The notes under the pieces are model-generated. The model was given only the letters and a program-made list of their open reading frames with translations. It was not told where the DNA came from and did no database searches. Both the position numbers and the translations under genes were made by a program. A stretch of 64,000 nt of DNA from Brachypterus glaber (Eukaryota; Arthropoda; Insecta; Coleoptera; Kateretidae), in the NCBI GenBank assembly GCA_958510825.1, contig OY294048.1:13223589-13287588 (forward strand), read 5' to 3'. Position 1 is the stretch's first letter; each line of letters starts with the position of its first letter. Shown here piece by piece: positions 1 through 13,759 of this stretch.

Positions 1-1938
<1,938 letters not shown>

Positions 1939-2301
1939 TTGCGCCGCTATACCAGTTTTACAAATAATGTTTCAGAAGAATTTAAGGTCTATGAAGGTCT
2001 AAGGCAAGGAGACCCGTTATCTTCGTATCTGTTTATTGCTGCATTAGAACATATTGTAAGACAAGCCAAGCTTAATAGATCGGGAATATTGTATAAAAGA
2101 AGACACCACAGATTAGCATTTGCGGACGATCTAGCCATTATAACCAGAAGTAAAAGCGAATTGAAACAGGCTATTTTAAGGCTGGAAAAGGCGGCAGAAG
2201 AGTTAGGATTACAAATAAACGAAAATAAAACTAAATATATGACATGGACAGACAAGGAATTTGACAACAGAAGTGAACTTAGAATAACAACTAAAGGCTG
2301 A
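1939..2301 (+). pseudogene. Non-LTR retrotransposon reverse transcriptase fragment, RTE-like
   Basis: 120 codons encode the palm of a reverse transcriptase: the GLRQGDPLSSYLFIAALE block, then the catalytic box as FADDLAII (YADD family), then a helix and NENKTKYM, which is typical of RTE/BovB-type enzymes. A stop codon directly precedes the frame and the protein ends soon after the palm, so fingers, thumb, endonuclease and tail are all missing. This is a small dead piece of a LINE, not a gene. Clade assignment comes from motif flavour only and could be a neighbouring non-LTR clade. Confidence 0.85.
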
Positions 2302-2512
2302 TCTGGTCCTTTGAGAAATATTTTATTTTTTTTGCGCGTTGATTTTAATCATTTTCCTAACAAAGTTAAACTTTGGAAGTATTGATTATGCAGTTTTTGA
2401 CTTTTTTCCTTTTTTTTTGTCAAGTTTTACGGTCTGGCGGAGGACTGGGCTCGGCAACTTTGTACCCACTGGGACCCCTTGTGCCGGAAACTGTATGAAC
2501 CATAAAAGTGTA

Positions 2513-2895
2513 CCCAGACAGCACATAATAGGTTATTATTATTAATAACTAGTAGATATCCAGGGGATATACTTTCGGGATATCCAGTATATCCAGTGGA
2601 TATCCTGAATTGACAGTAGATATCCCATGCATGGGCGCAATTTTTTTCCTTATGGATACCCCCCTCCCCTTAAAATGAAATAAATCCGCCCCTGATCCCA
2701 TGGATATCCAAATGTCCGCCTATGTTCAGGATATACACTGGATATCCACATAGATATCCATGGATATCCACTGCATTGAACTTTTATTTTTTAACCTTCC
2801 TACTGGATATCCATAAGAGATCCATAATGGACTGGGCGTTTAGTGGGTATAGGGCTGTCCAATGGATATCTAATGGTTATTATATGCTGTCTGGG
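2513..2895. mobile_element. TA-flanked MITE with CCCAGACAGC termini and GGATATCC core
   Basis: 383 bp. The ends are perfect inverted repeats (CCCAGACAGCACATAATA at the left, TATATGCTGTCTGGG at the right) flanked by TA at 2511-2512 and 2896-2897. The interior is packed with variants of the self-complementary word GGATATCC and relatives (GGATATAC, AGATATCC), on both strands. A second copy lies at 22096-22479, where an intact empty-site comparison proves the TA duplication. No coding capacity, so it must be moved by another element's transposase. Confidence 0.88.
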
Positions 2896-2897
2896 TA

Positions 2898-3487
2898 CAG
2901 TTGAATAAGATTTCTAAAAAAAACACTCAACTTACCTATAAATCCATAACATGGTTATCAGGTTCGTCCCAGGAACGTAAATAAATCGGAATCAGAATTC
3001 GAAATAGAACCTGAAACTGAATCGGAATATTATCAATAAACAAAAAATTTATTGGTAATATCAATGAAATATTGTACATTGTACTAAATGCACTACTATG
3101 TTTACTAGTGTTTATTTTATATATTACAAGATGTATACAATTAAAGAATAAAAACGTTTAAATTTTAAATAAACTTTATTAATGAAAGTTATGAAAACAA
3201 ACTTTCGTTTAGAAATTTCGTTGACAAAAGCACATTTATAGCGACTACTAAATAAAAGTTTATTTTTTCTGTACTGAATTAACTAGACACAGTTTTAGTG
3301 TTTTATTTTATCGTTATCTATGATAAATAATATCACAACATCGAAATGTTTATTTATGTAAAATAAAAATGCTGACGCAGTGGTCTCGGTATAACTCCCT
3401 GCAACACACCTTCATCATAATCATATCACTGCACTGAAAAAAAACATTCTTTGAAACAAATCAATGTGGCATTTACTCAAATGAATG
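2898..3487. other. AT-rich sequence, nothing recognised
   Basis: No reading frame, splice-site pair, RNA gene or repeat with definable ends was seen here. Confidence 0.5.
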
Positions 3488-3723
3488 ATAATACTGATAT
3501 ATACCCTGAGATTATAAAGTGCCGAACACTTTTTAATGCAAAACTGGTAAAAGAGTAACATGGAAGAAAGCTGTGTGCGTTTTAGTGGCCACCGAGCTGT
3601 TGTACGTAGCAATCACATGCGCTTGTCGCGCACAACTGTAACAGAGGCGTGTCTTCAAACGAAAAGTATTTTCTTTTCAAACTGTTTGGCACTTTATAAT
3701 CGCACTTTATAATACTGATATAT
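3488..3723. repeat. 206-bp insertion flanked by 15-bp direct repeats
   Basis: ATAATACTGATATAT occurs at 3488-3502 and again at 3709-3723. Between them are 206 bp that are GC-richer than the surroundings and carry a short inverted repeat near both ends (TTATAAAGTGCC and GGCACTTTATAA). A 15-bp direct flank is the length expected from target-primed retrotransposition, but there is no poly-A tail and no pol III A/B box. Origin unknown. Confidence 0.4.
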
Positions 3724-3981
3724 GCCAAAGGCTTCTTATTCTTTTTTGAATCAAAATAAAATTGTAAAATTACAACCTGTTACAAAATTAGTTATGCTTT
3801 TATGAAAAGAATTTGGAGCTATAATTTAATATCTACTAAGTAGGTGGTTGCAACTTTAATGCCCCTTGTCGAAAAACCAATCTGCAAGAATATGTGGCAT
3901 TTATACCAAGAACTGATCGTTACTTTTTACTAAAATGATTTTCTGTTTGCCCTAAGAGCAAAAACTGTAAAGAATAGTTAT

Positions 3982-4106
3982 TTATATACAAGGGACTAAA
4001 CTGGCTGTTTTAGTCCCGCTGCATTAGTGTTTGGACGAGCGTAGCGAGCGAGGGAAACAGATGCAAGGGACTAAAACAGCCAAGTTTAGTCCTTAGGTAT
4101 ATACAC
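3982..4106. repeat. Short inverted repeat with GGGACTAAA arms
   Basis: Arms of about 40 bp (3982-4023 and 4061-4106) read GGGACTAAACTGGCTG at the left and its complement at the right, each arm itself containing a GGGACTAAA / TTTAGTCCC mirror pair. The spacer contains CGAGCGTAGCGAGCGAGG. A related word (GGCAAGTTTAGTCCTG) recurs near 4468. Likely a small MITE. Confidence 0.6.
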
Positions 4107-5136
4107 TATTTTTTGCAGGACCAAACATAATTAATCGGTTGTTTTATTTTCGTAATTTAATCAAGATGCCTGTAAATTGCGAAAAGTCAGTTTCATGGAT
4201 ATCGCGATTTCAATCGTTTTTTAATATGGTTGACACAAACGTCAAAAAAATGGACGAAGATGATAAATTTTAAGTTATGTATAAATTGTTATAACAATGT
4301 TATTTTTAAAGGTTTTCTTTTTTAAAATCAAATAAATTGGTTTGAATCGCTAATTTATTACAAAACACCACCAAATCCAATTTTTGAACCAGCAAAGCAC
4401 ATAGTAAGTATAATATTTTAATATTATCAAGGTTGCCGTGATTTTTATTCCCTAGGGAGAAAAACGGCAAGTTTAGTCCTGAAAATAAAAGCGTAAAATT
4501 AGGTTTTAGTCTTGGTCGTGCAAAAATCAATTTTTTGCCTCAAAGGGATCTCTTTTTCAGTTTGTATGGTTTGATAAAGGGTCTACCCTGCAATTTTTTT
4601 GTGAAAAGCGGGTATACTTTTATTTTAATCCAAAGTACAGACTAGGAGGTTAGTAATGGAACACAATATCGTCCAAATTTCCGCCTCGAGGCCGATCGGC
4701 TTTTCTTACAGACGGTCATTCTTTTGATGAAAATTTTCACCAGGTTTTCGCATAATTGCGGCTCTATTTGGCGAATAACAGCTCTGATGGATAGATGATG
4801 GAATAGGGAGGGGAGGGAGATCTGGGGGGAGTGAGACTAGCTCACTGATGCTGGGAATACATCTGTCCTGAATTGGTGGGTACAATTTGAAGCTATATGG
4901 TCCACTTGTTAAAGAGCCTGCATATTTGCTTCGCTTTGTGCCCTTATCGTTTTGGGGGAGTAAAAATAAAGTATTAAATATTTATTATAAATTAAAAGAA
5001 ACTATCGACGCTGGGCCCAACCTTAAACCCGGGCCCCTGCAAAGCTTCAAAAAAATTTAGATTTTCTTATAAAATTTTAGGATTTCGGGAGAGCCCCTCC
5101 TCCTGGATACGGCCTTGGCACTCAGGTCTAATATCC
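4107..5136. other. Intergenic, degenerate repeat debris
   Basis: No gene found. A stretch around 5030-5125 (CCCCTCCTCCTGGATACGGC) resembles the end of a hAT-type MITE, without a partner end. Confidence 0.4.
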
Positions 5137-5363
5137 ACGCAACATTTCAAGTCCGTCCTTAAATATTAAAGTTCGTGACTTTAAAATTTTAGTGTTTTTA
5201 ACAAATTGACATTTTTATAGGATCATCATTTGTAACTAAATATTTAGTTACAAATGGATAGGAAGTTATGATCCCATACAATTGTACTTTGATGTTTGTT
5301 AAAAACACTATATTTATAAAGCCACGTACTTTAATATTTAAGGACGGACATGAAATATTGCGT
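5137..5363. repeat. Foldback inverted repeat
   Basis: Two arms of ~75-100 bp are complementary: ACGCAACATTTCAAGTCCG at the left against its mismatch-bearing complement ending TGAAATATTGCGT at the right. A perfect palindrome (TTTGTAACTAAATATTTAG and its mirror) sits near the centre at about 5230-5256. Looks like a small foldback element without coding capacity. Confidence 0.7.
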
Positions 5364-5823
5364 GTTTTTAACAAAAATTAAAGTACAATTTTATAAGATA
5401 ATAACTTCCGCTTTACTATCCATTTATAACTGAATATTCAGCTTATAGTGATTTCCAAACCATTTTTTGTAAGGCACAGATAAAATTTTTGTCGAACAGT
5501 CCTTAAAGTAGCCCCCATTCTCACTCATCTGTTTTTTTTGGGCCATCTTTTTTCATTTTCTTTTGAACAAAATTTTTAAAATGTGGAAATATTTCAAATA
5601 CAAAACTCTAAGTAGCTAGGGTTTCAGAGCATCTTCACCATAATGCGATTTCGCGACTTAATTATTATAATAATTATACTAATTATTATGTATTAATTAA
5701 TAATAATTATAATTATTGGTCGAATTATTTTAATTTGACCATTTGGAGTCCTCTAGTTCGCAACGTATGTCGGAATGTTTAAATTGCCGGGACATATGAA
5801 AATACAAAAATCTTTATATAATA

Positions 5824-6216
5824 TATCGTCGGCTTACAAGTAAAAGGCACTAAGTCACTTTTTTGCAAAAATGGGATTTTTATGGTACTGTAATTAATTT
5901 TTGATGATCTAGGTAAACCGAACTAACTTCAAGGTGGACTGCCAAGAGAGATACCCACTATACAAAAAGCACCAATTTGATTTTGATTAAAATTTTATCT
6001 GGCAATAGGCACTAAGTCACTTAGTGCACTTAGTGCGTTTTACTTGTAGATTATTTCAAATGTTTCTGCACTAAGCGACTTAGTGTTTGTTTGGCGAAAC
6101 GTGCATTTTTGTAACAATTATTACAAAAATTAAAAAACAACAGTGAAAGTTAAATTTGTCAATATCTCAAAACCATGTTTTTGGACTTAGTGCTCTTTAC
6201 TTGTAAGCCGACGATA
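5824..6216. mobile_element. TA-flanked MITE with CACTAAGT palindromic core
   Basis: 393 bp with terminal inverted repeats (TATCGTCGGCTTACAAGTAA / TTACTTGTAAGCCGACGATA) bordered by TA on both sides. Inside, CACTAAGTCACTTAGTGC and variants recur on both strands at about 5848, 6007-6036, 6070 and 6187. Non-coding. Confidence 0.8.
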
Positions 6217-6278
6217 TAGTATATATACCTATACTATACCTACTCCTCAAAATTGCAAGGAGCTTTTTCCTAACTTAA

Positions 6279-6517
6279 CACGTTCGCTACCGACGAAAAT
6301 TGTATAGAATGTAGCGGTCGCTTTCAAAATTAATTTCCCGCTTTATTAGTAGAGACAGGAAAGTAAATTTAATTTAATTTTGTAGAGGAATGCTTAGGCT
6401 TTAAAACGATGAAATTTTACTTATATTCAAGTCTACAGTGAGCCCGCCAGGCGGGCTCTCGTCATTGACTATGAATAGGGGATGGACCCATCAGGTGGGT
6501 TGTCGGCAGCGAACGTG
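6279..6517. mobile_element. piggyBac-type MITE (TTAA site)
   Basis: 239 bp. TTAA at 6275-6278 and 6518-6521 flanks inverted ends CACGTTCGCTACCGAC and GTCGGCAGCGAACGTG. TTAA target sites and CAC/CCC-starting ends are the signature of piggyBac-class elements. The interior holds two short palindromes (GAGCCCGCCAGGCGGGCTC, and GACCCATCAGGTGGGTT), no coding frame. Confidence 0.85.
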
Positions 6518-6589
6518 TTAATTAAATTGTGTTGGGATATTTCTAGTTTTTTTTTTTTAATTCGGTACGAGTGATCCTTTTAACAAAAT

Positions 6590-6860
6590 CATTTTTTCAA
6601 GAAATTATGAGGCTTATCCCGCTTTGCCTTCCATCTCCTACTATTTTTTTTTCGATTTTTTTTCAAGTTTAGCCTTCCATAACTTTCTTATTTTTTGGGA
6701 GATTCTTTTTAGTTTCTTTAGGCTTTGTTTCCTTACCAAAGTTAATCTTTCCTGAAAATTTGAAGTCGATCGGATTATTACTTCTTGAGTTATTGTGCGG
6801 ACAAGAAAACGTGAGATACGGACAGACGAACGGACATTTTTAAAAGGTATACACTTTGAT
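6590..6860. repeat. Dispersed repeat J, copy 1
   Basis: Contains the phrase GATCGGATTATT followed by CTTGAGTTATTG and GGACAGACGAACGG. The same order of phrases recurs at 25260-25575 and 46090-46375. The track of short frames across it is not coding. Probably a decayed transposon end of unknown class. Confidence 0.6.
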
Positions 6861-6912
6861 ATAAAATTTTTAGATTTTGCACATTTTTTTTTCGTGGTTC
6901 GATGTGAACATA

Positions 6913-7221
6913 CAGTGCGCGTGAAAAGTAGGAAACACTTTGGATGGTAGTTAAGTTGAGTGCTCAAGAATAAACGAAGCAAAAGATTTAAAGGGGATAG
7001 GGAAATCTCAACGCCAGTGTCCCTCATTGGCCGTGTTCAAATTAGATGCGCAATGGTTTGTTTTGCAGGCTGCAGACGCGACAATCACCGAAACGACTCC
7101 TATCCCTACTACTGTACTGGCGTTGAGATTCCCCTATCCCATTTAAATATTTTGCTTCGTATATTCTTGGCCACTCAACTTACCTATCATTCAACGTGTT
7201 TCGTACTTTTCACGCGCGCTG
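6913..7221. mobile_element. mariner-like MITE
   Basis: 309 bp, TA at 6911-6912 and 7222-7223. Inverted ends CAGTGCGCGTGAAAAGTA and TACTTTTCACGCGCGCTG. The two halves are complementary along most of their length (foldback), with a GC-richer centre. The TA site and CAG-starting terminus fit a Tc1/mariner-mobilised MITE. The cap CAGTGCG is shared with the element at 18910-19638. Confidence 0.82.
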
Positions 7222-7317
7222 TATGATACTCCAATGCTGTAAAGCTGCGAGGAGTATAATTATAATTATTTAATAACGAAAATTCTTAGGTTTTACTTTA
7301 AGTACTAATAGTACCTA

Positions 7318-8056
7318 GGGGCTGTCCATATATTACGTAACGCAATTTTTCAAAAAAATTGTGTGAAACAAACTGTCACATTTACCAACACCCCACCTCC
7401 ACCCAGTGTAACGCGTAATAATATAAAAATTTGTATTTTTTTTCTAACATATCTTGATACAGAATTCCGCATAATGCAAGACGGTAAAAAGACAGTGTAA
7501 AAATGATACATATTTATTATAATAATACATATAGCACTTAATGTACTTAAACGAAAAAATCACTCAAACTTTAAAAAAATATTCATAATCAATATCACAC
7601 AGGGAAAAAATACTAGGTACCTCTTTTTATACTGAGTGTCACATATAACACGTATATTGTTTATGCACAGGTACACAAAATAGTACACACATTGGTGTTC
7701 TGTGAGTACACATTCCGCGCGAAAATGTATCATCGCCGATGATTCATCAGCAAGATCACGCAAGAACAGGGCCGAAAGATTTTTTTTTTATATAAATGTC
7801 AACAGTTTTTTTACTGATTACAATATTATTTAAATATGCATAGTTTCGTCAATTTTTGTGTGAAAAGGGGAATTATGGGCCACTAAATAGTAATTTATGT
7901 TGAAAAATCAAAGCTTAGGAAATAAACATTAAATTTATTAAATTCCGTTACGTAACATTTACCTAGACCCCCTCCCACCCCCTGTCACAAACTGTAACAA
8001 ATTCTTTGACCATCTCTCCCCCCCTAGGCGCGTTACGTAATATATGGACAGCACCC
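7318..8056. mobile_element. Harbinger-like inverted-repeat element (TATTACGTAA termini)
   Basis: About 740 bp. Left end GGGGCTGTCCATATATTACG, right end its near-complement TACGTAATATATGGACAGC. Subterminal CCCCACC/CACCCCC tracts lie inside each end. Smaller relatives occur at 41326-41472 (with a clear TAA duplication) and 45756-45880. The middle (7500-7900) is plain AT-rich DNA with no transposase. Confidence 0.72.
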
Positions 8057-8645
8057 TAAATGTGTCCTTTTGGTATATTGTCAAAGATTGAAAAGGGACC
8101 AGTAAAATCTAAAAGTTTATTTGTGTATCAATATCAGTTGTATAAAAATCTACTTATTTGAAACAATGGGTAAACAACATTTGGTAAATCTTCAATGATG
8201 AAGTGTTTAGTGAAAAAATAAATATTCTAACAAAGTGTATGTTTATTTTGATATAAATTGTGGCTAATAATAACCAGACGTTTGTTTACGAATTTCAATA
8301 TTTCTATTGTTAACGACAGAATAAATTTGAAATACTTCATCTGAATTAGATCAAAGAATCTTCAAAACAAAAAATTAATATTTTTAATTAAATTCTTTTC
8401 AAATATTCTTATTTATTTTTCCAGTTATCGCACATATCATTTTTAGCGATTTTTTAAAAAGCAAAATATATATTTGACGAGACTTTTTCAATCAATCTTT
8501 CACATAAAACTGTCAAAAATTGATCTTTATATTTTTTCAGAAAACAAAGATCAAAGGAGCTATTCTGTAAACGGATTCGGGTTCTACGGACAAAAGATAA
8601 CTAAAGTTGTTATAAAATTATTCTTAATAGCGTGGGCCATTCCTA
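8057..8645. other. AT-rich sequence, nothing recognised
   Basis: No gene, RNA or bounded repeat identified. Confidence 0.5.
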
Positions 8646-8647
8646 TA

Positions 8648-9822
8648 CACGGTGTATTTGAAATAGGGTCGGAAATTTTAACAGATGGTTTTACATCATA
8701 AAAAATGACAAAAAGTTCCTATAAACATATGTCTAAAAATGCGTCATAAGGGAGCTACGCCCCTTTGAAAGTGGCTAAAAAAATCGGTTTTTATTTAATA
8801 ACTCAGGAACCCTTTTAGATATATTAACGAGGTTTTGCACGTGAATTAATCCTAATAAGGCCCATCTTTGTATGTAATTTTCACGTACTTATTTAAACCA
8901 GGGGTGTGCGAAACGGGGGGAGCTTATCAGTTTTTTGTCCCAAACTTTTTTCTGTGTAACTTTTTTGCAATTTTATTTTTGAAATATGATTCCCCAGATT
9001 AAAATACATAAAAAAGGTACTCTTGTTGTAATACTGTAGGATTAATCGTTTTCGAGAAAAATTCATTTGAAGGTAAAATTCCACGGTTCGAGGACGAAAA
9101 ATTAAATACTAAAATGTTGAAAACCAAAATTTTAATGATGCAGGGCGAATGTACATTAAAAACTAAGAAAAAAACCTCATATACAGGTACTTCCAAAAAT
9201 GAATCCTTATGGAGCTATGGTCTCCTAAATATGCACCATTTTTAAAGGGCTATGGTAGCTTTAAAAGCGTTTTTTCGACCTACATGTATGGAAACTTTTT
9301 TTCTTAGCTTTTGATGTAGAATAACATTGCATCATTAAAATTTTGGTTTTCGACAGTTTAGTATTTAATTTTTCGTCCTCGAACAGTGAAATTTCACCTT
9401 CAAATTAACTTTTCTCGAAAACGGTTAATCCTACAGTATTACAACAAGAGTACCTTTTTTATGTATTTTGACCTGAGGAATCATATTTTAAAAATAAAAT
9501 TGCAAAAAAGTTACACAGAAAAAAGTTTGGGACAAAAAACTGATAAGGACCCCCCTTTTCGCACACCCCTGGTTTAAATAAGTACGTGAAAATGACATAC
9601 AAAGATAGGCCTTATTAGGATTAATTCACGTGCAAAACCTCGTTAATATATCTCAAAGGGTTCCTGAGTTATTAAATAAAAACCGATTTTTTTAGCCAAT
9701 TTCAAAGGGGCGTAGCTCCCCTATAACGCATTTTTAGACATATGTTTATAGGAACTTTTTGTCAAATTTTATCATGTAGAATCACCTGTTAAAATTTCCG
9801 ACCCTATTTCAAATACACCCTG
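8648..9822. mobile_element. 1.18-kb palindromic TA-flanked element, family A, copy 1
   Basis: The whole unit is an imperfect palindrome centred near 9235. Termini are CACGGTGTATTTGAAATAGG and its complement ending CAAATACACCCTG, flanked by TA. Arms share long matches such as GGGAGCTACGCCCCTTTGAA and CGAGGACGAAAAATTAAATA. The apparent short reading frames in each arm are mirror images and non-coding. A near-identical copy lies at 58957-60134; an interrupted copy at about 28830-30690; relatives at 41950-42410, 48440-48600 and 53280-53975. TA plus CAxGGTGT ends suggest Tc1/mariner-type mobilisation. Confidence 0.85.
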
Positions 9823-9861
9823 TATAGGTGTTTGGACTTTTTTTTTAATTTGAAAATCCAA

Positions 9862-9910
9862 TAGGGGAGAAAGATGCGTCTTGCAAAGAGAAAAAAAGCC
9901 TATATTTTGT
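9862..9910. mobile_element. Orphan TA-GGGGAGA terminus
   Basis: TAGGGGAGAAAGATGCGTC at 9862 has the same start as the elements at 15641, 31438 and others, but no matching right end was found. Probably a truncated element. Confidence 0.45.
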
Positions 9911-9995
9911 TTTATTTATTTTTTCAATTTTTGTGCCCTCTACAAAGGTGTACATTTTGTAACTTTTAGGAAAAATGTTAAAAAATAAAAATAAG

Positions 9996-11867
9996 AAAAC
10001 TTAATAAGAAAAATGCAAAAACCGTTTTATTGCAAAAAAAACAAGTTTTACAACCGAAAATAATATTTACAAACATCATAGGCCACATTTTTAAGCCACT
10101 CTATATTCTGCTTTGTGGTGTAAGTGAGGCGTTATTTCACGTGATTTAACTCCTACGCTAATAACCCCAAAAATTGCTCCGAAAAAATAAAAAAATATGT
10201 GGGCAAATAGAGAATTTTATAAGCTTTAAAATGATGTACCACACGACCCCCATTTCTGTTAAAAAAAAATCCCCCTTTGCCCCCTTTCGCCATCGTGCCC
10301 CCTAGGTACACCCAATATATACCAAAAAAAATATTCGAGTTATGTTATTTCAAGTTGATATCTTAAGCCGTTCAAAAGTTAATGGGGGGGAGGCGGACTT
10401 TTTGCACGCTGTGTATACATTACAAATGTGAAAAAATACGATATTTTCATTAATATTAAATGCTTTGTAGAGGGCTTAAGATGACCTTTAATCTGATTCT
10501 GCTTTTGCACACACATTAGGCATATTAGAAGGCATATTTTGGCGGGTATTGCGTTTTGAAATTCCAGATTTCAATTTATCGGCCCACCCTTATGCTTAAC
10601 ATTGTAAAGAAACAGGGCCAACACCAAGGCCTTTTAACAGTACCTTCCGAAAACGAACTGTTAAGATTAGGTTATGAGTAAGACCCTATTCTACCAATAT
10701 CAATTGATTTTTTGCTTTGACCACTCTATGAAAATTAAATTGGCTTCAAGACTACCGTGAATAGTATCGATACGTAGGGCAAAGGGGGGAAATACCGTAC
10801 GCCTAAGGAGAAAGCTTGATAAAAAAATTAATATAAATGCATTACAGTTAATATTACTTATGATAAATCTCATATATGTTTACTATAATTTTATCCCATA
10901 AAGCAGTATTATTAAGAAAGTAAATACATTAAAAAAATTAAAACTGAAAAGATGTATTCGCGCGGAAGTCCCCCGTATACAGGGTAATTTCGTGCAGCTT
11001 CTGTACTATAAGCATTAATCGGAATAAATTCAGTTATGACTCATCAACGTTGAAAATAAACACAGAAACATAGGCTTACGGAATAATTTTGCCGAATTAT
11101 GAGGGAAATTTTTATAAAGGTCACTAAATCGAAACATTTGACGACTAATTTGTTACACACAACAATATTGAATATACATATTAAAATTAAATATGTAAAT
11201 ATATCGGTGTTTTTCGAAGAAAATAAAAATGTAAATATTTAAAACCTCGCGTCAATGGCGCCTATGCGAGCACTGGACATTCGCCGATGACTGACTATAA
11301 GGCTTAACAATTCTGAAGTGAACAAACTTTATTAAATTATAATTAAAATTATTATAAAAAGGTAATTTATAAAGTAAAACTGCATACAGTAAATAGCGTA
11401 TGTAAAAAATTAAATTTAACTACTTGTAAAGCATAAAATCAAAAACTAAAAAAGAAATTCTAAAAGCAAATAAATAACTCGATTCTTTTTTATGTTTCTT
11501 TTAATTCTTCACACAAATGTTAAGATCAATATCGTCTAATTCATCATCTTGGCACTTTTCGCCTATACGCACGGCATTCCCCCGAAGAACACAACTTAAC
11601 CTTAATTAAAAAATACACTTAATGAAGATATTATATTAATTAAAACACATCAACACTAATCTGTATACAAAAAGGAAAATATTGATGTAAAAATTCAACC
11701 AAAAAGTTTAAAACTAATTAAGTAACAGCTTGTTTTAGAGAGAGATTTAATTAGATCCGCGCACATAAATTTTAAAAAAAATCCAACTACAATTCAGGTT
11801 TCAATCTCAACTAAACGGCGGACGGTTGTTTACAGTTGTATTACGATATAGCGCAAACAGTTTGTTT
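9996..11867 (+). repeat. 1872-bp tandem duplication, copy 1
   Basis: Every segment compared recurs at a constant offset of 1892 bp with no indel, and the stretches I checked are identical. The unit is non-coding. Its first 430 bp contain a decayed piece of the family F foldback (see 18910-19638: GCTTTAAAATGATGTACC, then the CCGTTCAAAAGTTAATGG phrase). Bases 10990-11300 have a diverged inverted relative at 42690-43000. Confidence 0.93.
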
Positions 11868-11887
11868 GTTTATCAAATATATATACA

Positions 11888-13759
11888 AAAACTTAATAAG
11901 AAAAATGCAAAAACCGTTTTATTGCAAAAAAAACAAGTTTTACAACCGAAAATAATATTTACAAACATCATAGGCCACATTTTTAAGCCACTCTATATTC
12001 TGCTTTGTGGTGTAAGTGAGGCGTTATTTCACGTGATTTAACTCCTACGCTAATAACCCCAAAAATTGCTCCGAAAAAATAAAAAAATATGTGGGCAAAT
12101 AGAGAATTTTATAAGCTTTAAAATGATGTACCACACGACCCCCATTTCTGTTAAAAAAAAATCCCCCTTTGCCCCCTTTCGCCATCGTGCCCCCTAGGTA
12201 CACCCAATATATACCAAAAAAAATATTCGAGTTATGTTATTTCAAGTTGATATCTTAAGCCGTTCAAAAGTTAATGGGGGGGAGGCGGACTTTTTGCACG
12301 CTGTGTATACATTACAAATGTGAAAAAATACGATATTTTCATTAATATTAAATGCTTTGTAGAGGGCTTAAGATGACCTTTAATCTGATTCTGCTTTTGC
12401 ACACACATTAGGCATATTAGAAGGCATATTTTGGCGGGTATTGCGTTTTGAAATTCCAGATTTCAATTTATCGGCCCACCCTTATGCTTAACATTGTAAA
12501 GAAACAGGGCCAACACCAAGGCCTTTTAACAGTACCTTCCGAAAACGAACTGTTAAGATTAGGTTATGAGTAAGACCCTATTCTACCAATATCAATTGAT
12601 TTTTTGCTTTGACCACTCTATGAAAATTAAATTGGCTTCAAGACTACCGTGAATAGTATCGATACGTAGGGCAAAGGGGGGAAATACCGTACGCCTAAGG
12701 AGAAAGCTTGATAAAAAAATTAATATAAATGCATTACAGTTAATATTACTTATGATAAATCTCATATATGTTTACTATAATTTTATCCCATAAAGCAGTA
12801 TTATTAAGAAAGTAAATACATTAAAAAAATTAAAACTGAAAAGATGTATTCGCGCGGAAGTCCCCCGTATACAGGGTAATTTCGTGCAGCTTCTGTACTA
12901 TAAGCATTAATCGGAATAAATTCAGTTATGACTCATCAACGTTGAAAATAAACACAGAAACATAGGCTTACGGAATAATTTTGCCGAATTATGAGGGAAA
13001 TTTTTATAAAGGTCACTAAATCGAAACATTTGACGACTAATTTGTTACACACAACAATATTGAATATACATATTAAAATTAAATATGTAAATATATCGGT
13101 GTTTTTCGAAGAAAATAAAAATGTAAATATTTAAAACCTCGCGTCAATGGCGCCTATGCGAGCACTGGACATTCGCCGATGACTGACTATAAGGCTTAAC
13201 AATTCTGAAGTGAACAAACTTTATTAAATTATAATTAAAATTATTATAAAAAGGTAATTTATAAAGTAAAACTGCATACAGTAAATAGCGTATGTAAAAA
13301 ATTAAATTTAACTACTTGTAAAGCATAAAATCAAAAACTAAAAAAGAAATTCTAAAAGCAAATAAATAACTCGATTCTTTTTTATGTTTCTTTTAATTCT
13401 TCACACAAATGTTAAGATCAATATCGTCTAATTCATCATCTTGGCACTTTTCGCCTATACGCACGGCATTCCCCCGAAGAACACAACTTAACCTTAATTA
13501 AAAAATACACTTAATGAAGATATTATATTAATTAAAACACATCAACACTAATCTGTATACAAAAAGGAAAATATTGATGTAAAAATTCAACCAAAAAGTT
13601 TAAAACTAATTAAGTAACAGCTTGTTTTAGAGAGAGATTTAATTAGATCCGCGCACATAAATTTTAAAAAAAATCCAACTACAATTCAGGTTTCAATCTC
13701 AACTAAACGGCGGACGGTTGTTTACAGTTGTATTACGATATAGCGCAAACAGTTTGTTT
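11888..13759 (+). repeat. 1872-bp tandem duplication, copy 2
   Basis: Direct copy of 9996-11867 separated from it by 20 bp (11868-11887). The copies end together at the TTTGTTT of 11867 and 13759. The absence of visible divergence in such AT-rich non-coding DNA means either a very recent duplication or an assembly artefact. Confidence 0.93.

Noticed and set aside
7560..7763. Frame inside the Harbinger-like element as a transposase remnant
   Set aside because: No similarity to Harbinger nuclease or MADF-type proteins could be seen; it looks like chance.
8893..9577. Matching short frames on both strands (also 59697-59888) as conserved small proteins
   Set aside because: They are mirror-image translations of the two arms of the family A palindrome, so their similarity reflects the repeat, not protein conservation.
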